Origin: a virus
DNA: 38,089 nt
Direction: 5' to 3' (one strand)
Virus record (IMG/VR): IMGVR_UViG_3300030103_001648
Coordinates: 1 to 38,089 of that record
Numbering within the stretch: the first letter of the stretch is position 1; every line of letters starts with the position of its first letter. The notes below the pieces were generated by a model that saw only the letters and a program-made list of their open reading frames with translations, was not told the origin of the DNA and did no database searches. Positions 8,669 to 15,216 of this stretch are shown here, in pieces. The position numbers and the translations under genes are program-made.

Positions 8669-8993
8669 GTGGGAAGCATTGGAGCTTTACAACAGACGCA
8701 AAGAGATAGATGACGCTGACAAACGTAGAGACAGCCAGCGAAACATGGCCTGGTTTTCTTTGTTGGGCCTCCTACTCTATCCGTTTGCAGTCTTACTCGC
8801 TAGCGCCATCGGCCTTGACCAAGCAGCCGAAATTATTGGCGCTATGGCGTCCATTTACTTTGTTAGTATTGCGGCTTTAGTTGGCGCATTTTTTGGTTTT
8901 TCTAGCATGGAAAGTAAAAGCGCCACCAAGAAAACAAGCACTGGCATGACAACTAGTTCAGAAATCTCAAGCGAAAAATTCAAAGGAGACTAA
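8613..8993 (+). CDS. EF-hand membrane protein (holin-like context)
   Basis: This is a 126-residue protein. Residues 8-19 (DKNGNGVIEPSE) are a complete EF-hand calcium loop, with D8, N10, N12, G13, I15 and E19 at the canonical places. A charged helix follows. Two membrane helices lie at about 46-68 and 78-97, then a Ser/Thr/Lys-rich tail. It is inside the membrane-protein run before the endolysin, so a holin-type or lysis-timing role, possibly calcium sensitive, is a fair inference. Nothing proves pore formation. Confidence 0.65.
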   Translation: MTEFDKADKNGNGVIEPSEWEALELYNRRKEIDDADKRRDSQRNMAWFSLLGLLLYPFAVLLASAIGLDQAAEIIGAMASIYFVSIAALVGAFFGFSSMESKSATKKTSTGMTTSSEISSEKFKGD

Positions 8994-8994
8994 A

Positions 8995-9168
8995 ATGGGT
9001 AAAGGAATGAAGCATTACTTGCGTAATGGAACAGAACATAAAGGTAATATGCATAAAATGGCAGACGGTACTTTGCATACTGGTGTTAGGCACACTGCCA
9101 ATAGCAAACGCTTGTTTCACCTTAACGAACTTAGCAAAACAGCCAAAAAGAAAGCGATGAAAAAATGA
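8995..9168 (+). CDS. Small basic protein, MGKGMKHY type
   Basis: This is a 57-residue basic, His/Lys-rich protein (MGKGMKHYLRNGTEHKGN). The ATG follows AAAGGAGAC at the end of the gene before, a clear ribosome site. From memory, similar short proteins with a Lys/His-rich opening and a LxxLSKxAKKKA end occur beside packaging and lysis genes in marine podoviruses. No function is known to me. Its stop overlaps the ATG of the next gene. Confidence 0.65.
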   Translation: MGKGMKHYLRNGTEHKGNMHKMADGTLHTGVRHTANSKRLFHLNELSKTAKKKAMKK

Positions 9169-9623
9169 TGACATTACTAGGCAGCTTGCTTGGGTTTGGC
9201 ACGTCGTTTTTACCAGAGGTGCTTAACTATTTTAAGGCAAGCCAAGATCACAAGCATAACTTAGAGCGTATGCAAGTTGAAATGGACATGATGACCAAGC
9301 GCAATGAGCTAAAGCTAAACATCATAGATAAGCAAGCGGAGATTAAAGAAACAGAGGGGTTATACAAGCATGATTCAATGGATTCTGGGGGTTTTGTCAA
9401 CGCATTACGTGGAAGTGTCAGGCCTGTTATTACTTATTGTTTTTTTGCTCTTTTCGTCTCCGTACAAGCGGTAGTGATGCTCAAAGTAATGGCCGAAGGT
9501 GGCAACTGGCAAGACGCCATACCGCTTATGTGGACAGCAGAAACGCAAGGCTTGTTTGCTGCAATAATGAGCTTTTGGTTCGGCAATCGAGCCGTGAGCA
9601 AATATTACGGAGTGAAGAAATGA
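9165..9623 (+). CDS. Holin-like membrane protein, 3TM GTA_holin type
   Basis: This is a 152-residue protein. The N-terminus (LLGSLLGFGTSFLPEVLNYF) is an amphipathic or hydrophobic segment. Residues about 25-70 are a charged coiled coil (NLERMQVEMDMM, IIDKQAEIKE). Residues about 80-150 contain SVRPVITYCFFALFVSVQAVVML and then LFAAIMSFWFGNRAV. The RP-x-ITY and FWFGNRA signatures are those of the 3TM GTA_holin family. The likely role is a pore or membrane lesion at lysis. It lies two genes before the endolysin. Confidence 0.7.
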   Translation: MMTLLGSLLGFGTSFLPEVLNYFKASQDHKHNLERMQVEMDMMTKRNELKLNIIDKQAEIKETEGLYKHDSMDSGGFVNALRGSVRPVITYCFFALFVSVQAVVMLKVMAEGGNWQDAIPLMWTAETQGLFAAIMSFWFGNRAVSKYYGVKK

Positions 9624-9886
9624 GTGACTTAAAGGTGCCTCTAGCCCTTGTTGTGGCAATCATCATGCAGACTGTTGGGGGCGTCTGGTGGATTAGCAGC
9701 CAGATGCACAAGATTTACCACCTCGAAGATCAAGTAAAAGAAAACAACGGCTGGATTGACCAACTATACGGCGATACCGAAGCTCTCATTAAGTTTGCAG
9801 AATTTACAGAAAATAAGTGGGCTGAGAGTTATGAAGCAGATGGCTATACCCGGCAATGGGGAACAAAAGCAGTGGAGTTAGATTGA
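9620..9886 (+). CDS. Small single-helix membrane protein, possible spanin-like
   Basis: This is an 88-residue protein. The frame is open further upstream, but ATG 9620 overlaps the preceding stop (ATGA) and follows AGTGAAGAA, so the longer form is rejected. Residues about 6-26 are one membrane helix (VPLALVVAIIMQTVGGVWWI). The rest is a charged periplasmic-type helix ending in an acidic tail. Its place between a holin-like gene and the endolysin would suit an inner-membrane spanin, but the coiled part is short, so this stays a guess. Confidence 0.6.
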   Translation: MSDLKVPLALVVAIIMQTVGGVWWISSQMHKIYHLEDQVKENNGWIDQLYGDTEALIKFAEFTENKWAESYEADGYTRQWGTKAVELD

Positions 9887-10425
9887 TGAAAGACAATTGG
9901 GAAATGTTCTTTGATATGCTGATAAAGCATGAAGGTGGCTTTACGGACGATCAACGCGACAACGGTAATGCCAAAGGCGATGGACACGGCAATGAAGGTT
10001 CTACAATGTTAGGCGTTACTGCCTGGAATTGGGCAAAGTACACCGGCAAGCCTGCGCCTAAAGATGTGATGAAAGCACTGACAAAAGAAGATGTGAAGCC
10101 GCTATACAAGCAAAACTATTGGGATGTAATAAAGGCAGATCATTTGCCAAGCGGTGTTGATATTTCTTGTGCAGATTTATGCGTAAACGCAGGGCCAAGC
10201 AGAGCCGCAAAAATATTGCAAAAAGCAGTTGGCGCTACGGCAGACGGTAAAATAGGAAAAATGACAATTGCAGCCGTGCATGATCGAAAGCCTCAAGAAG
10301 TGTTAGACAACTACTACTACGGCAGGCAAAAGTTTTACGAAAGTTTAGACGATTTTAAACATTACGGAAAAGGTTGGACAAGGCGCAACAAAGAAACGCT
10401 AGAGTTGGCCTTGTCTATTGTATAA
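9886..10425 (+). CDS. Endolysin, glycosyl hydrolase family 108
   Basis: This 179-residue enzyme should cleave peptidoglycan glycan strands at lysis. Residues 12-19 (LIKHEGGF) carry the HEGG motif with the likely catalytic E16. LGVTAWNW follows at about 45-52, then the helical GH108 core. The C-terminal part (about 100-140, CVNAGPSRAAKILQKAVG and DGKIGKMT) is the PG_binding_3 type peptidoglycan-binding domain. The length is normal for the family. There is no signal peptide, so a holin from the upstream membrane genes is expected to release it. The start overlaps the preceding stop (TGATG). Confidence 0.9.
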   Translation: MKDNWEMFFDMLIKHEGGFTDDQRDNGNAKGDGHGNEGSTMLGVTAWNWAKYTGKPAPKDVMKALTKEDVKPLYKQNYWDVIKADHLPSGVDISCADLCVNAGPSRAAKILQKAVGATADGKIGKMTIAAVHDRKPQEVLDNYYYGRQKFYESLDDFKHYGKGWTRRNKETLELALSIV

Positions 10426-10427
10426 AA

Positions 10428-10451
10428 AAGGGGGCACCTCACTACCCCCTT
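10428..10451. terminator. Terminator hairpin between convergent gene blocks
   Basis: AAGGGGG (10428-10434) pairs with CCCCCTT (10445-10451) across a 10-base loop. Read on the - strand it is followed by a run of T, so it should end the leftward early transcript. It also lies just behind the endolysin stop and can end the rightward one. The 100 bases up to 10551 hold nothing else I can name. Confidence 0.75.
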
Positions 10452-10551
10452 AGTATCTGGTCATTTCATCCGTAAAAATAAAACCCAGACTGCTATGGTT
10501 TGAGCAGGAGTTTGAACGAAAAATGCTCGGCACTCATAGCTTACGATATTA

Positions 10552-10770
10552 TTAAGGTCTTTTCATTGGTTTAACTAATTCATTAGAAGCAACTTGTGTT
10601 CCTTTGCAATACACATGCACGTTTTTGTGCGTTGCATAAGGAACAAATGTATTTCTAATCTTTGCTTTGTTTTCGCTACAGGCATCATAGCTTGGGAACA
10701 TTAACGGATATTCTATTGTTTCTCCGTTAATACAAAAACTTAAAATCATAAATGTCCAATACTTAATCAT
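10552..10770 (-). CDS. Small exported protein with a Cys pair
   Basis: This is a 72-residue protein with ribosome site GGAAGG before its ATG. The N-terminus (YWTFMILSFCINGETIEY) is a signal or anchor. The exported part has a DAC motif and a second Cys 24 residues on (VHVYC), then a short polar tail. The order of features and the words IEY, DAC, KAK and VH-x-C match the protein at 8353-8529, so the two look like distant copies on opposite strands. It is the last gene of the leftward block. The function is unknown. Confidence 0.6.
   Translation of the reverse strand: MIKYWTFMILSFCINGETIEYPLMFPSYDACSENKAKIRNTFVPYATHKNVHVYCKGTQVASNELVKPMKRP
10625..10637 (+). promoter_or_regulatory. Copy of the TTGTGCGTTGCAT element, inside an opposite-strand gene
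   Basis: These 13 bases are identical to the element at 21835-21847 and have the same + orientation. Here they lie within the 72-residue - strand gene and would drive antisense RNA against the end of the leftward block. A shorter likeness (GCGTTGCAT) in coding sequence near 11043 shows that chance copies occur, so this may not be functional. Confidence 0.3.
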
Positions 10771-10807
10771 AGGTTTACCTTCCTTTTGTTTTTATTTATT
10801 ATTGTTT

Positions 10808-10835
10808 TGGGGTAGTTTCCTCAATTGCTACCCCA
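10808..10835 (-). other. Hairpin at the end of the 122-residue gene
   Basis: TGGGGTAG (10808-10815) pairs with CTACCCCA (10828-10835), with a 12-base loop. The right arm includes the stop codon of the leftward gene above it. On the - strand it is followed by A-rich, not T-rich, sequence, so it is more likely an RNA stability element than an intrinsic terminator. Confidence 0.4.
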
Positions 10836-11196
10836 CGACACATTCTTCTCTGGGCAATCTGAATCTTGCTATACAGTTATTAACTGTTGTTAAATCATCT
10901 CCTAAAATATCTGCAATATCTTCTGGTAATAAAGAATACTTTGTAAGCATTTTATTTATTGTAAATGCTTTTGCTGATACCTTTACTTTTTTATTTCTTT
11001 TACGTCCTCCTCTGCCCATTGTGTTCATTTGACTTATTTTACTGCGTTGCATTGTGTTGCCACTGCGCCCAGTATTAATTTGTTTTTCTTGTTTTGTTGC
11101 TTTGATATTCATCATCATCCCTATTTCTTTTTCGGATGGCGCTCTTCCAAACGCTTTGACAAAGCTATCAACAGTTAATTCTACAGTCTCAATCAT
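10828..11196 (-). CDS. Hypothetical basic protein with a helix-turn-helix-like end
   Basis: This is a 122-residue protein. Residues about 1-30 are acidic and helical (VDSFVKAFGRAPSEKEIG). Residues 32-75 are very basic and rich in Asn, Gly and Ser (GRGGRKRNKKVKV). Residues about 80-116 (INKMLTKYSLLPEDIADILGDD, then LTTVNNCIARFRLP) look like a helix-turn-helix, so DNA binding is plausible. The ATG overlaps the stop of the 59-residue gene before it (TAATG). I do not recognise a family. Confidence 0.6.
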   Translation of the reverse strand: MIETVELTVDSFVKAFGRAPSEKEIGMMMNIKATKQEKQINTGRSGNTMQRSKISQMNTMGRGGRKRNKKVKVSAKAFTINKMLTKYSLLPEDIADILGDDLTTVNNCIARFRLPREECVVG

Positions 11197-11375
11197 TAGA
11201 TATTGTACCCCTCTTTTCTAAGTTTTGTTGTAAAGTCTTTTAGTTCTTGTTGTGCTAGCTTTAATTCATTAATGATGCTTGGTCTTGCATCAGGTTGATA
11301 ACGTTCATCTTGCAACCGATCAACTTGTGTACGCAAGTACTTTAACATCTCTTCTTGAATTTGATTTAGTTTCAT
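11196..11375 (-). CDS. Small coiled-coil hypothetical protein
   Basis: This is a 59-residue protein that a 60-residue cut-off misses. It is almost wholly charged helix (MKLNQIQEEMLKYL, then ELKLAQQELKDFTTKL). AGAGG lies nine bases before the ATG. The stop overlaps the next gene's start (TAATG), which supports it as a real, co-translated gene. It begins just after the terminator at 11391-11414, so it needs read-through or its own start of transcription. The function is unknown. Confidence 0.6.
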   Translation of the reverse strand: MKLNQIQEEMLKYLRTQVDRLQDERYQPDARPSIINELKLAQQELKDFTTKLRKEGYNI

Positions 11376-11390
11376 AGCTGCCTCTAAATA

Positions 11391-11414
11391 AAAAAAGCAA
11401 GCCCGAAGGCTTGC
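11391..11414 (-). terminator. Intrinsic terminator, leftward
   Basis: GCAAGCC (11397-11403) pairs with GGCTTGC (11408-11414). On the - strand the loop is TTCG and a run of six T follows (11391-11396). This is a textbook intrinsic terminator and ends the transcript that carries the 121-residue protein at 11490-11855. Confidence 0.85.
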
Positions 11415-11489
11415 CTAGTTACACAACATAAAGAGGAAGTAAACTTTTGCTGTGTCTCTATTATCTTATACTGTCCAATAGTGTGCAAT

Positions 11490-11855
11490 CTAAAACGGTG
11501 CTTTATTTTGTGGATCAGATATTGCAAACGACATGTATGGTTTATCCCCTTTAATCTTGCGCCAACCTGCTAATCGTTTGTTGTGCTTGGGATCAGTCCA
11601 AGGTGATTGCTTATCATCTGTTTTATATATTGACCCAGTGTAATCTGGTGCACCATCTTTATCATTATCATTTGGAAATATAGCGCCAATCTTTTCATAC
11701 ACTTCCATGATTTCCTTACCTTCACGTGAAGTTCTACGAATGACTGCGAGTTTTGTACTGCGCCCACCATTGTCTACATTACCTTGAAGTAATAGTTCCA
11801 TATCATCGAACGGTGCAAATGCTGCGCCCTTATTAGTATCGTCATATTCTGCCAT
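11490..11855 (-). CDS. Hypothetical protein, possibly DUF736-like
   Basis: This is a 121-residue protein. Ribosome site GGAG lies nine bases before the ATG. The end reads RLAGWRKIKGDKPYMSFAISDP, which recalls the GWKK...KPYLSVKLDDP pattern of DUF736 proteins. The front has a beta-rich stretch (RSTKLAVIRRTS). A small beta-barrel nucleic-acid-associated role near recombination genes is possible. The family match is from memory of the pattern only. It is transcribed alone between a hairpin at 11884-11911 and the terminator at 11391-11414. Confidence 0.6.
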   Translation of the reverse strand: MAEYDDTNKGAAFAPFDDMELLLQGNVDNGGRSTKLAVIRRTSREGKEIMEVYEKIGAIFPNDNDKDGAPDYTGSIYKTDDKQSPWTDPKHNKRLAGWRKIKGDKPYMSFAISDPQNKAPF

Positions 11856-11883
11856 GCTTCTGGCTCCTTTATCTTAAATTAAG

Positions 11884-11911
11884 TGGGCGGTTCTTGAGGA
11901 CACCACCGCCC
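11884..11911 (-). terminator. GC-rich hairpin downstream of erf-like gene
   Basis: GGGCGG (11884-11889) pairs with CCGCCC (11906-11911) with a 16-base loop. It lies between the Erf gene stop and the next leftward gene. No clean T run follows on the - strand, so it is probably an attenuating or stabilising hairpin rather than a tight terminator. Confidence 0.45.
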
Positions 11912-11967
11912 TTTAGTGTAGAAAAACGGATTGTCAAAAGCTGTAAAGTTATCCGCATCCTCAAGAA

Positions 11968-12423
11968 TTATGATGCCGACTTATGCCACGTCTGCGTTCG
12001 ACTTTTGGTCTTCTCACTTGCCGTGTCAGCCAACGAATTTGTTTGTGTAGTAGATTGATTAGCATCATCATCTTCGGATGGAAGATTAAGTAATGACATA
12101 ATCCCATAGCGTCTTGCGTATGTAACTGCACTGCCAAGACCTTGCATATCATTCTTAGCTAATACAAGTGGGACGCTAGATTCCATTGACCAATCAGGAA
12201 AATCTTGATGATAAATTGCAGTTGCAACAAATGTTCCCAGTTCATTTGATCCGACTTGCTGACTCAGAAAGAAACCATTGTTAGCAAGTGGCTGAGTAAC
12301 AGCTTCTATGCACCCTTCAAGAGTAACATAGCGGCTGCGGAAATGTGGGTTAGTACCCTCTTTCTTTGGTGGTTGTATTTCTGATCTTGCTTTGATTAAC
12401 AAGCCAATAATATTTTTAGTCAT
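11968..12423 (-). CDS. erf: Erf-family single-strand annealing protein
   Basis: This 151-residue protein anneals complementary single strands during phage recombination and genome circularisation. The N-terminal part has NPHFRSRYVTLEGCIEAV. The hallmark GSAVTYARRYGIMSLLNL stands at about 97-114, as in the Erf superfamily. A Ser/Thr-rich acidic tail follows (about 115-151). Its ATG overlaps the exonuclease stop (ATGA), so exonuclease and annealing protein are co-translated, the usual pairing of a Red-like recombination system. A lambda-beta type protein is ruled out by the TYARRY motif. Confidence 0.85.
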   Translation of the reverse strand: MTKNIIGLLIKARSEIQPPKKEGTNPHFRSRYVTLEGCIEAVTQPLANNGFFLSQQVGSNELGTFVATAIYHQDFPDWSMESSVPLVLAKNDMQGLGSAVTYARRYGIMSLLNLPSEDDDANQSTTQTNSLADTASEKTKSRTQTWHKSAS

Positions 12424-13205
12424 TTTACATTCCTCTTTGTTATGCGTAAGCTACCGCGCTTGTCGCGCTTTACTGATAGTTGATCACAGTAAACCTCACG
12501 CTCGTTTTCTGCAATCATATCCTTCAAGTTTTTCTTTGCTGTTTCAAATTGTTTGTGATCGGATTCTTTATTAATGTAAGTAACGGCTGCGTCGATAAAC
12601 CTGTTGTCGTATGTTGCGTCACGTGCAACCATTTCGTCCAACGGGATTTTGTCAATCGAGAGCGAGGGCGTATCGACACCAATCGGCTCCTCATTGCGAA
12701 GAACGTAACCCCAGAAGTCTGACACCACCGCCCACATTGAATTGAAATACTCTTTATCATAGCTAATACACACCGCTTCCCATTTGCTGTTACCAAAAAT
12801 TACTGAGAGATAGCACTCTGATACACCAGACATATGCATGTATAATTGCATCTGTGGCATGTATTTTTTTACCATATCATTCATGCTGTTAAATGCATTG
12901 GTATGTTTAGCCTCAATGATTGCACTGTAACTCAAGTTATTCCACATAGCATCAACAGTACCTTTGACAGAAACAATACCAATTTCATCTTTAAATTCTG
13001 ATTGATGGCATGATAGTACACAGTCAAAGCTTTTCTCAAACCATTGCAGATTGAAGTCTTCAGTATGAACACCAAGCTGCACTGCTAGATTGTCAGATAA
13101 ATCTTCTGATTCAATAAGACCAGTTTTGATTTGCCACAATTGTAACCAATTGCCTTGCATAATCTGGACACAATCACTGCCCCCGATAAAACCTTTTCGG
13201 TTCAT
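12420..13205 (-). CDS. YqaJ-type viral recombination exonuclease
   Basis: This 261-residue enzyme is expected to chew one strand from DNA ends to feed the Erf annealing protein. I start it at ATG 13205 because GGAGGAAGTAATG gives a strong ribosome site. An ATG 12 bases upstream lacks one. The visible YqaJ motifs are GGSD (8-11), GVHTE (45-49), D85 in GTVDAM, E98-A-K100 (IIEAK), and QMQLYMHM (118-125). These are the metal-binding and lysine residues of the PD-(D/E)xK fold. The same ribosome-site string stands before the DUF932 gene. Confidence 0.85.
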   Translation of the reverse strand: MNRKGFIGGSDCVQIMQGNWLQLWQIKTGLIESEDLSDNLAVQLGVHTEDFNLQWFEKSFDCVLSCHQSEFKDEIGIVSVKGTVDAMWNNLSYSAIIEAKHTNAFNSMNDMVKKYMPQMQLYMHMSGVSECYLSVIFGNSKWEAVCISYDKEYFNSMWAVVSDFWGYVLRNEEPIGVDTPSLSIDKIPLDEMVARDATYDNRFIDAAVTYINKESDHKQFETAKKNLKDMIAENEREVYCDQLSVKRDKRGSLRITKRNVK

Positions 13206-13260
13206 TACTTCCTCCATTATTATTGTTTGATACTACTGCTTATGTGCAGCTTTATCAAGT

Positions 13261-13605
13261 CTAATTTTTTAGAATATCCATTGCATCTTTGTATTTTTTG
13301 ACAAGTTCATCATGTAATTTTTGAGAGTCACCATACATAGTAATTGCATCAAGATATGCTTGTCGGTGTGGTTCAAGCTCTGCTTCAGTAAGATACCCAA
13401 AGTGTACCAGTGATGCAGCACCACGACCCCATAACCAGTTCTCACCAACAGGTTCCTTGTTTCGTATACGATCAGCATTTATTTTATATGCATCTGGTTG
13501 CCATGATGTATTAGAACCAAATTCTTTTTTTAATACTGGATGTGATTTGCGATTTAAACTTGCAGACCACACATCATTTGATGCAGACTTGCTTACTGAT
13601 TTCAT
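13261..13605 (-). CDS. Hypothetical phage protein
   Basis: This 114-residue soluble protein is basic at the front (SLNRKSHPVLKKEFG), with an aromatic central part (GENWLWGRGAASLVHFG) and a charged helical end (about 75-114). I recognise no domain. Its start overlaps the stop of the previous leftward gene by four bases. It ends 55 bases before the exonuclease start, so it probably belongs to the same early transcript. Confidence 0.6.
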   Translation of the reverse strand: MKSVSKSASNDVWSASLNRKSHPVLKKEFGSNTSWQPDAYKINADRIRNKEPVGENWLWGRGAASLVHFGYLTEAELEPHRQAYLDAITMYGDSQKLHDELVKKYKDAMDILKN

Positions 13606-13802
13606 AATTGTCTTAACCTCGAATTTACACCTAAATTGTAAATCATGCTTTCTTTTAAGTGATATAAACTTTTATGAACCTTTTGAAGAGCTTTTGCAGT
13701 TCCTTTATCTGGGTTACAATCATTAATTATTTCTTCCAATTGATCTATAATGTAATGCATACAAACTCTATCATCTATACAACAGTCATCATTTTCTTTC
13801 AT
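13602..13802 (-). CDS. Small hypothetical protein
   Basis: This 66-residue helical protein has an acidic front (MKENDDCCIDDRVCM) with three Cys and a Lys-rich middle. It overlaps the next gene by four bases and touches the previous one at a single base (13802), consistent with tight co-translation in the leftward operon. There is no recognisable family. The Cys cluster could bind metal, but spacing alone does not show it. Confidence 0.55.
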   Translation of the reverse strand: MKENDDCCIDDRVCMHYIIDQLEEIINDCNPDKGTAKALQKVHKSLYHLKESMIYNLGVNSRLRQL

Positions 13803-14086
13803 TACGCCCTCCGCATTGGTTTGGTACGAAAGAATCCATCGTATTGTGGAAATTCTTCCATAAACTTTCTTGAATACAAAGCAATGTAATCATTACTTAT
13901 TTTGTAATCATCATCGCTGAATGTTTCGATTGAAGTTTCCCAACGGATTCTATTTGCAATCATCCATGCAGACAATCTATTGTGTCCTTTGCGTATTGCC
14001 ATGAACGTAAACTTTTTAAACAGTTCATATACTTTTGGGTTGTCGGTATGAAATTTTTCAAACCTTGCAGTCAGTGAGTTTTCCAT
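13802..14086 (-). CDS. Conserved-type phage protein with RIRWET motif
   Basis: This 94-residue soluble helical protein reads VYELFKKFTFMAIRKG, then RIRWETSIETFSDDDYKISN, then YIALYSRKFMEEFPQYDGFFRTK. I recall this pattern (RIRWET...ND...YYARLFM...P-x-Y-x-GFF) as a recurring hypothetical protein in phage early regions. Its function is unknown. It overlaps the nuclease gene by 29 bases and is followed directly by the next small gene. Confidence 0.7.
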   Translation of the reverse strand: MENSLTARFEKFHTDNPKVYELFKKFTFMAIRKGHNRLSAWMIANRIRWETSIETFSDDDYKISNDYIALYSRKFMEEFPQYDGFFRTKPMRRA

Positions 14087-14408
14087 TAGCTTCCTCTAAT
14101 AGTTGTTGAAATTTATCTCCTGTCATTATGACAAGCGTTTGCGGAGTTCCTCTCCGTCTTTTATAAAAGGCAATGTCTCTGCCTTCTAATACTGCGAATG
14201 GACTTGGGAAGTTAGATTTATCTCTGTACTTTACTTCACCTATTAATTCTTGTCCGTTGATTTCGAGTTTAATATCCCCTGCATACTCTCCTCCCAAGCT
14301 GCCCGAGAGGGGTTGCCTTTTCGCTTTGATTGGCGCTTTGATTTTATTGAGCCATTCGACAAACCACTTTTCGTGATAGGTTCCTTTGTTCTTGTTTTGA
14401 TTTGCCAT
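14058..14408 (-). CDS. PD-(D/E)xK-type nuclease or resolvase-like protein
   Basis: This is a 116-residue protein. Ribosome site GAGGAAG lies five bases before the ATG. E13, D45 (in GEYAGDI) and E58-V-K60 (in LIGEVKYRDK) form an E-D-ExK set. PLSGSLGGEYAGD is the typical loop of small phage nucleases of the VRR-NUC/Holliday resolvase type. The likely role is cutting branched DNA in recombination or before packaging, alongside the Erf/YqaJ pair. Its first 166 bases overlap the end of the zinc-finger-like gene in another frame. Confidence 0.75.
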   Translation of the reverse strand: MANQNKNKGTYHEKWFVEWLNKIKAPIKAKRQPLSGSLGGEYAGDIKLEINGQELIGEVKYRDKSNFPSPFAVLEGRDIAFYKRRRGTPQTLVIMTGDKFQQLLEEANGKLTDCKV

Positions 14409-14557
14409 CTGTCTTCCTCATAACAATTCAAACATACATACCAATGTTTATTCATTGTTCTTGCATGATTGTTTTTAAGTATTGCAACGAACCATTCGGT
14501 TTTTATATCGCAAGCAATACAAGTTATATATCTCTTACCTTTTTTTGACTTCGACAT
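14243..14557 (-). CDS. Small zinc-ribbon-like protein
   Basis: This is a 104-residue protein starting at ATG 14557 (MSKSKKGKRYITC). The frame is open further upstream, but that part overlaps the XRE gene. Two CxxC pairs, C13/C16 and C42/C45, should bind one zinc. The part after residue about 50 is Lys/Ser-rich and lies over the nuclease gene in a different frame, a 166-base overlap. Either the tail is real and overlapping, or this gene has lost its original stop. The role is unknown. A nucleic-acid or host-protein contact is the usual guess for such ribbons. Confidence 0.55.
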   Translation of the reverse strand: MSKSKKGKRYITCIACDIKTEWFVAILKNNHARTMNKHWYVCLNCYEEDRWQIKTRTKEPITKSGLSNGSIKSKRQSKRKGNPSRAAWEESMQGILNSKSTDKN

Positions 14558-14774
14558 CGTAACCCAAAGCATCCAACCAACACATGAATAAGAAACCTGA
14601 TGGGATGCGTTTATGTTGTTCCCATTTGTGAACCAACGATTCGGTACAGCCAATGACATCAGCCAATTGAGATTGGCTTAATCCCGTTTCGTGCCTTGCT
14701 TCTACTAACATTTTTATTATCAGATCGTAGTTGCTTGGCAATCGTAGCTGCTTGTTGTCTACGTTCTTGCTCAT
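14535..14774 (-). CDS. XRE-family helix-turn-helix protein
   Basis: This is a 79-residue DNA-binding protein. Residues about 18-75 are one Cro/CI-type domain: LIIKMLVEARHETGLSQSQL, then ADVIGCTESLVHKWEQHKRI, the recognition helix being about 43-55. It is the size of a Cro-like repressor with no dimerisation domain. It sits in the middle of the leftward operon next to a second HTH-like gene, so autoregulation of the early block is likely. The palindrome at 16422-16435 is a candidate target. Its stop overlaps the zinc-ribbon gene. Confidence 0.8.
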   Translation of the reverse strand: MSKNVDNKQLRLPSNYDLIIKMLVEARHETGLSQSQLADVIGCTESLVHKWEQHKRIPSGFLFMCWLDALGYDVEVKKR

Positions 14775-14940
14775 GAATAGCGTTTAAAACTTTGCTTGCA
14801 GTTAAATATCTAAGTTCTGTTTTCATTCCTATTGTTCGATAATATGTTGACGTTGGAATCTCAGCCAAGCGAAATGCTTTTAATAAATTAACATCACGCT
14901 TGACCGCTTCATCTTTTAGATACTGTAAATAAGATTTCAT
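14659..14940 (-). CDS. Small helix-turn-helix-like protein
   Basis: This is a 93-residue protein. Residues about 18-55 (LLKAFRLAEIPTSTYYRT, then TASKVLNAI) have the shape of an XRE-type helix-turn-helix. The rest is basic. It overlaps the XRE gene by 116 bases in another frame, which is long. Either the true stop is used and both genes are read, or the last third is not under selection. The DNA-binding role is inferred from the pattern. Confidence 0.55.
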   Translation of the reverse strand: MKSYLQYLKDEAVKRDVNLLKAFRLAEIPTSTYYRTIGMKTELRYLTASKVLNAIHEQERRQQAATIAKQLRSDNKNVSRSKARNGIKPISIG

Positions 14941-14955
14941 ACTGCATGTATGCAG

Positions 14956-15216
14956 TTAAAAATCTATTTGGTCAACCTCAGTTGTGATTATACCAAGCCC
15001 ACCACATTCTGAGCACTCAACTTTCTTCACATCAACGACACCAATATCCCGATTGAAATTATGAGGGCGAGGTACATTTACCTCAACCTCACCATCACCA
15101 TCACAACTTTCACAGAAAGCAAGGGCTTTATGTTTTGTTTTATAAAAGACATCATCAAAGATTTTGCTCAGCATTATCTCCATTGCCATTGCATGATTAA
15201 TAGGGGATGTTGTCAT
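14956..15216 (-). CDS. DnaJ-type zinc-finger protein, small
   Basis: This is an 86-residue protein. I start it at ATG 15216, with GGAG about seven bases upstream. The frame is open further upstream, but that part would overlap another gene. C35/C38 in CESCDGDG and C68/C71 in CSECGGLG are two CxxCxGxG repeats as in the DnaJ zinc domain, here just one pair of arms without a J domain. Such mini zinc fingers in phages may bind host proteins or replication factors. The role is unknown. It overlaps the gene before by 20 bases. Confidence 0.65.
   Translation of the reverse strand: MTTSPINHAMAMEIMLSKIFDDVFYKTKHKALAFCESCDGDGEVEVNVPRPHNFNRDIGVVDVKKVECSECGGLGIITTEVDQIDF

Noticed and set aside
9437-9619. 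Longer form of the 88-residue membrane protein
   Set aside because: The extra part lies over the holin-like gene in another frame. ATG 9620 has the stop overlap and ribosome site.
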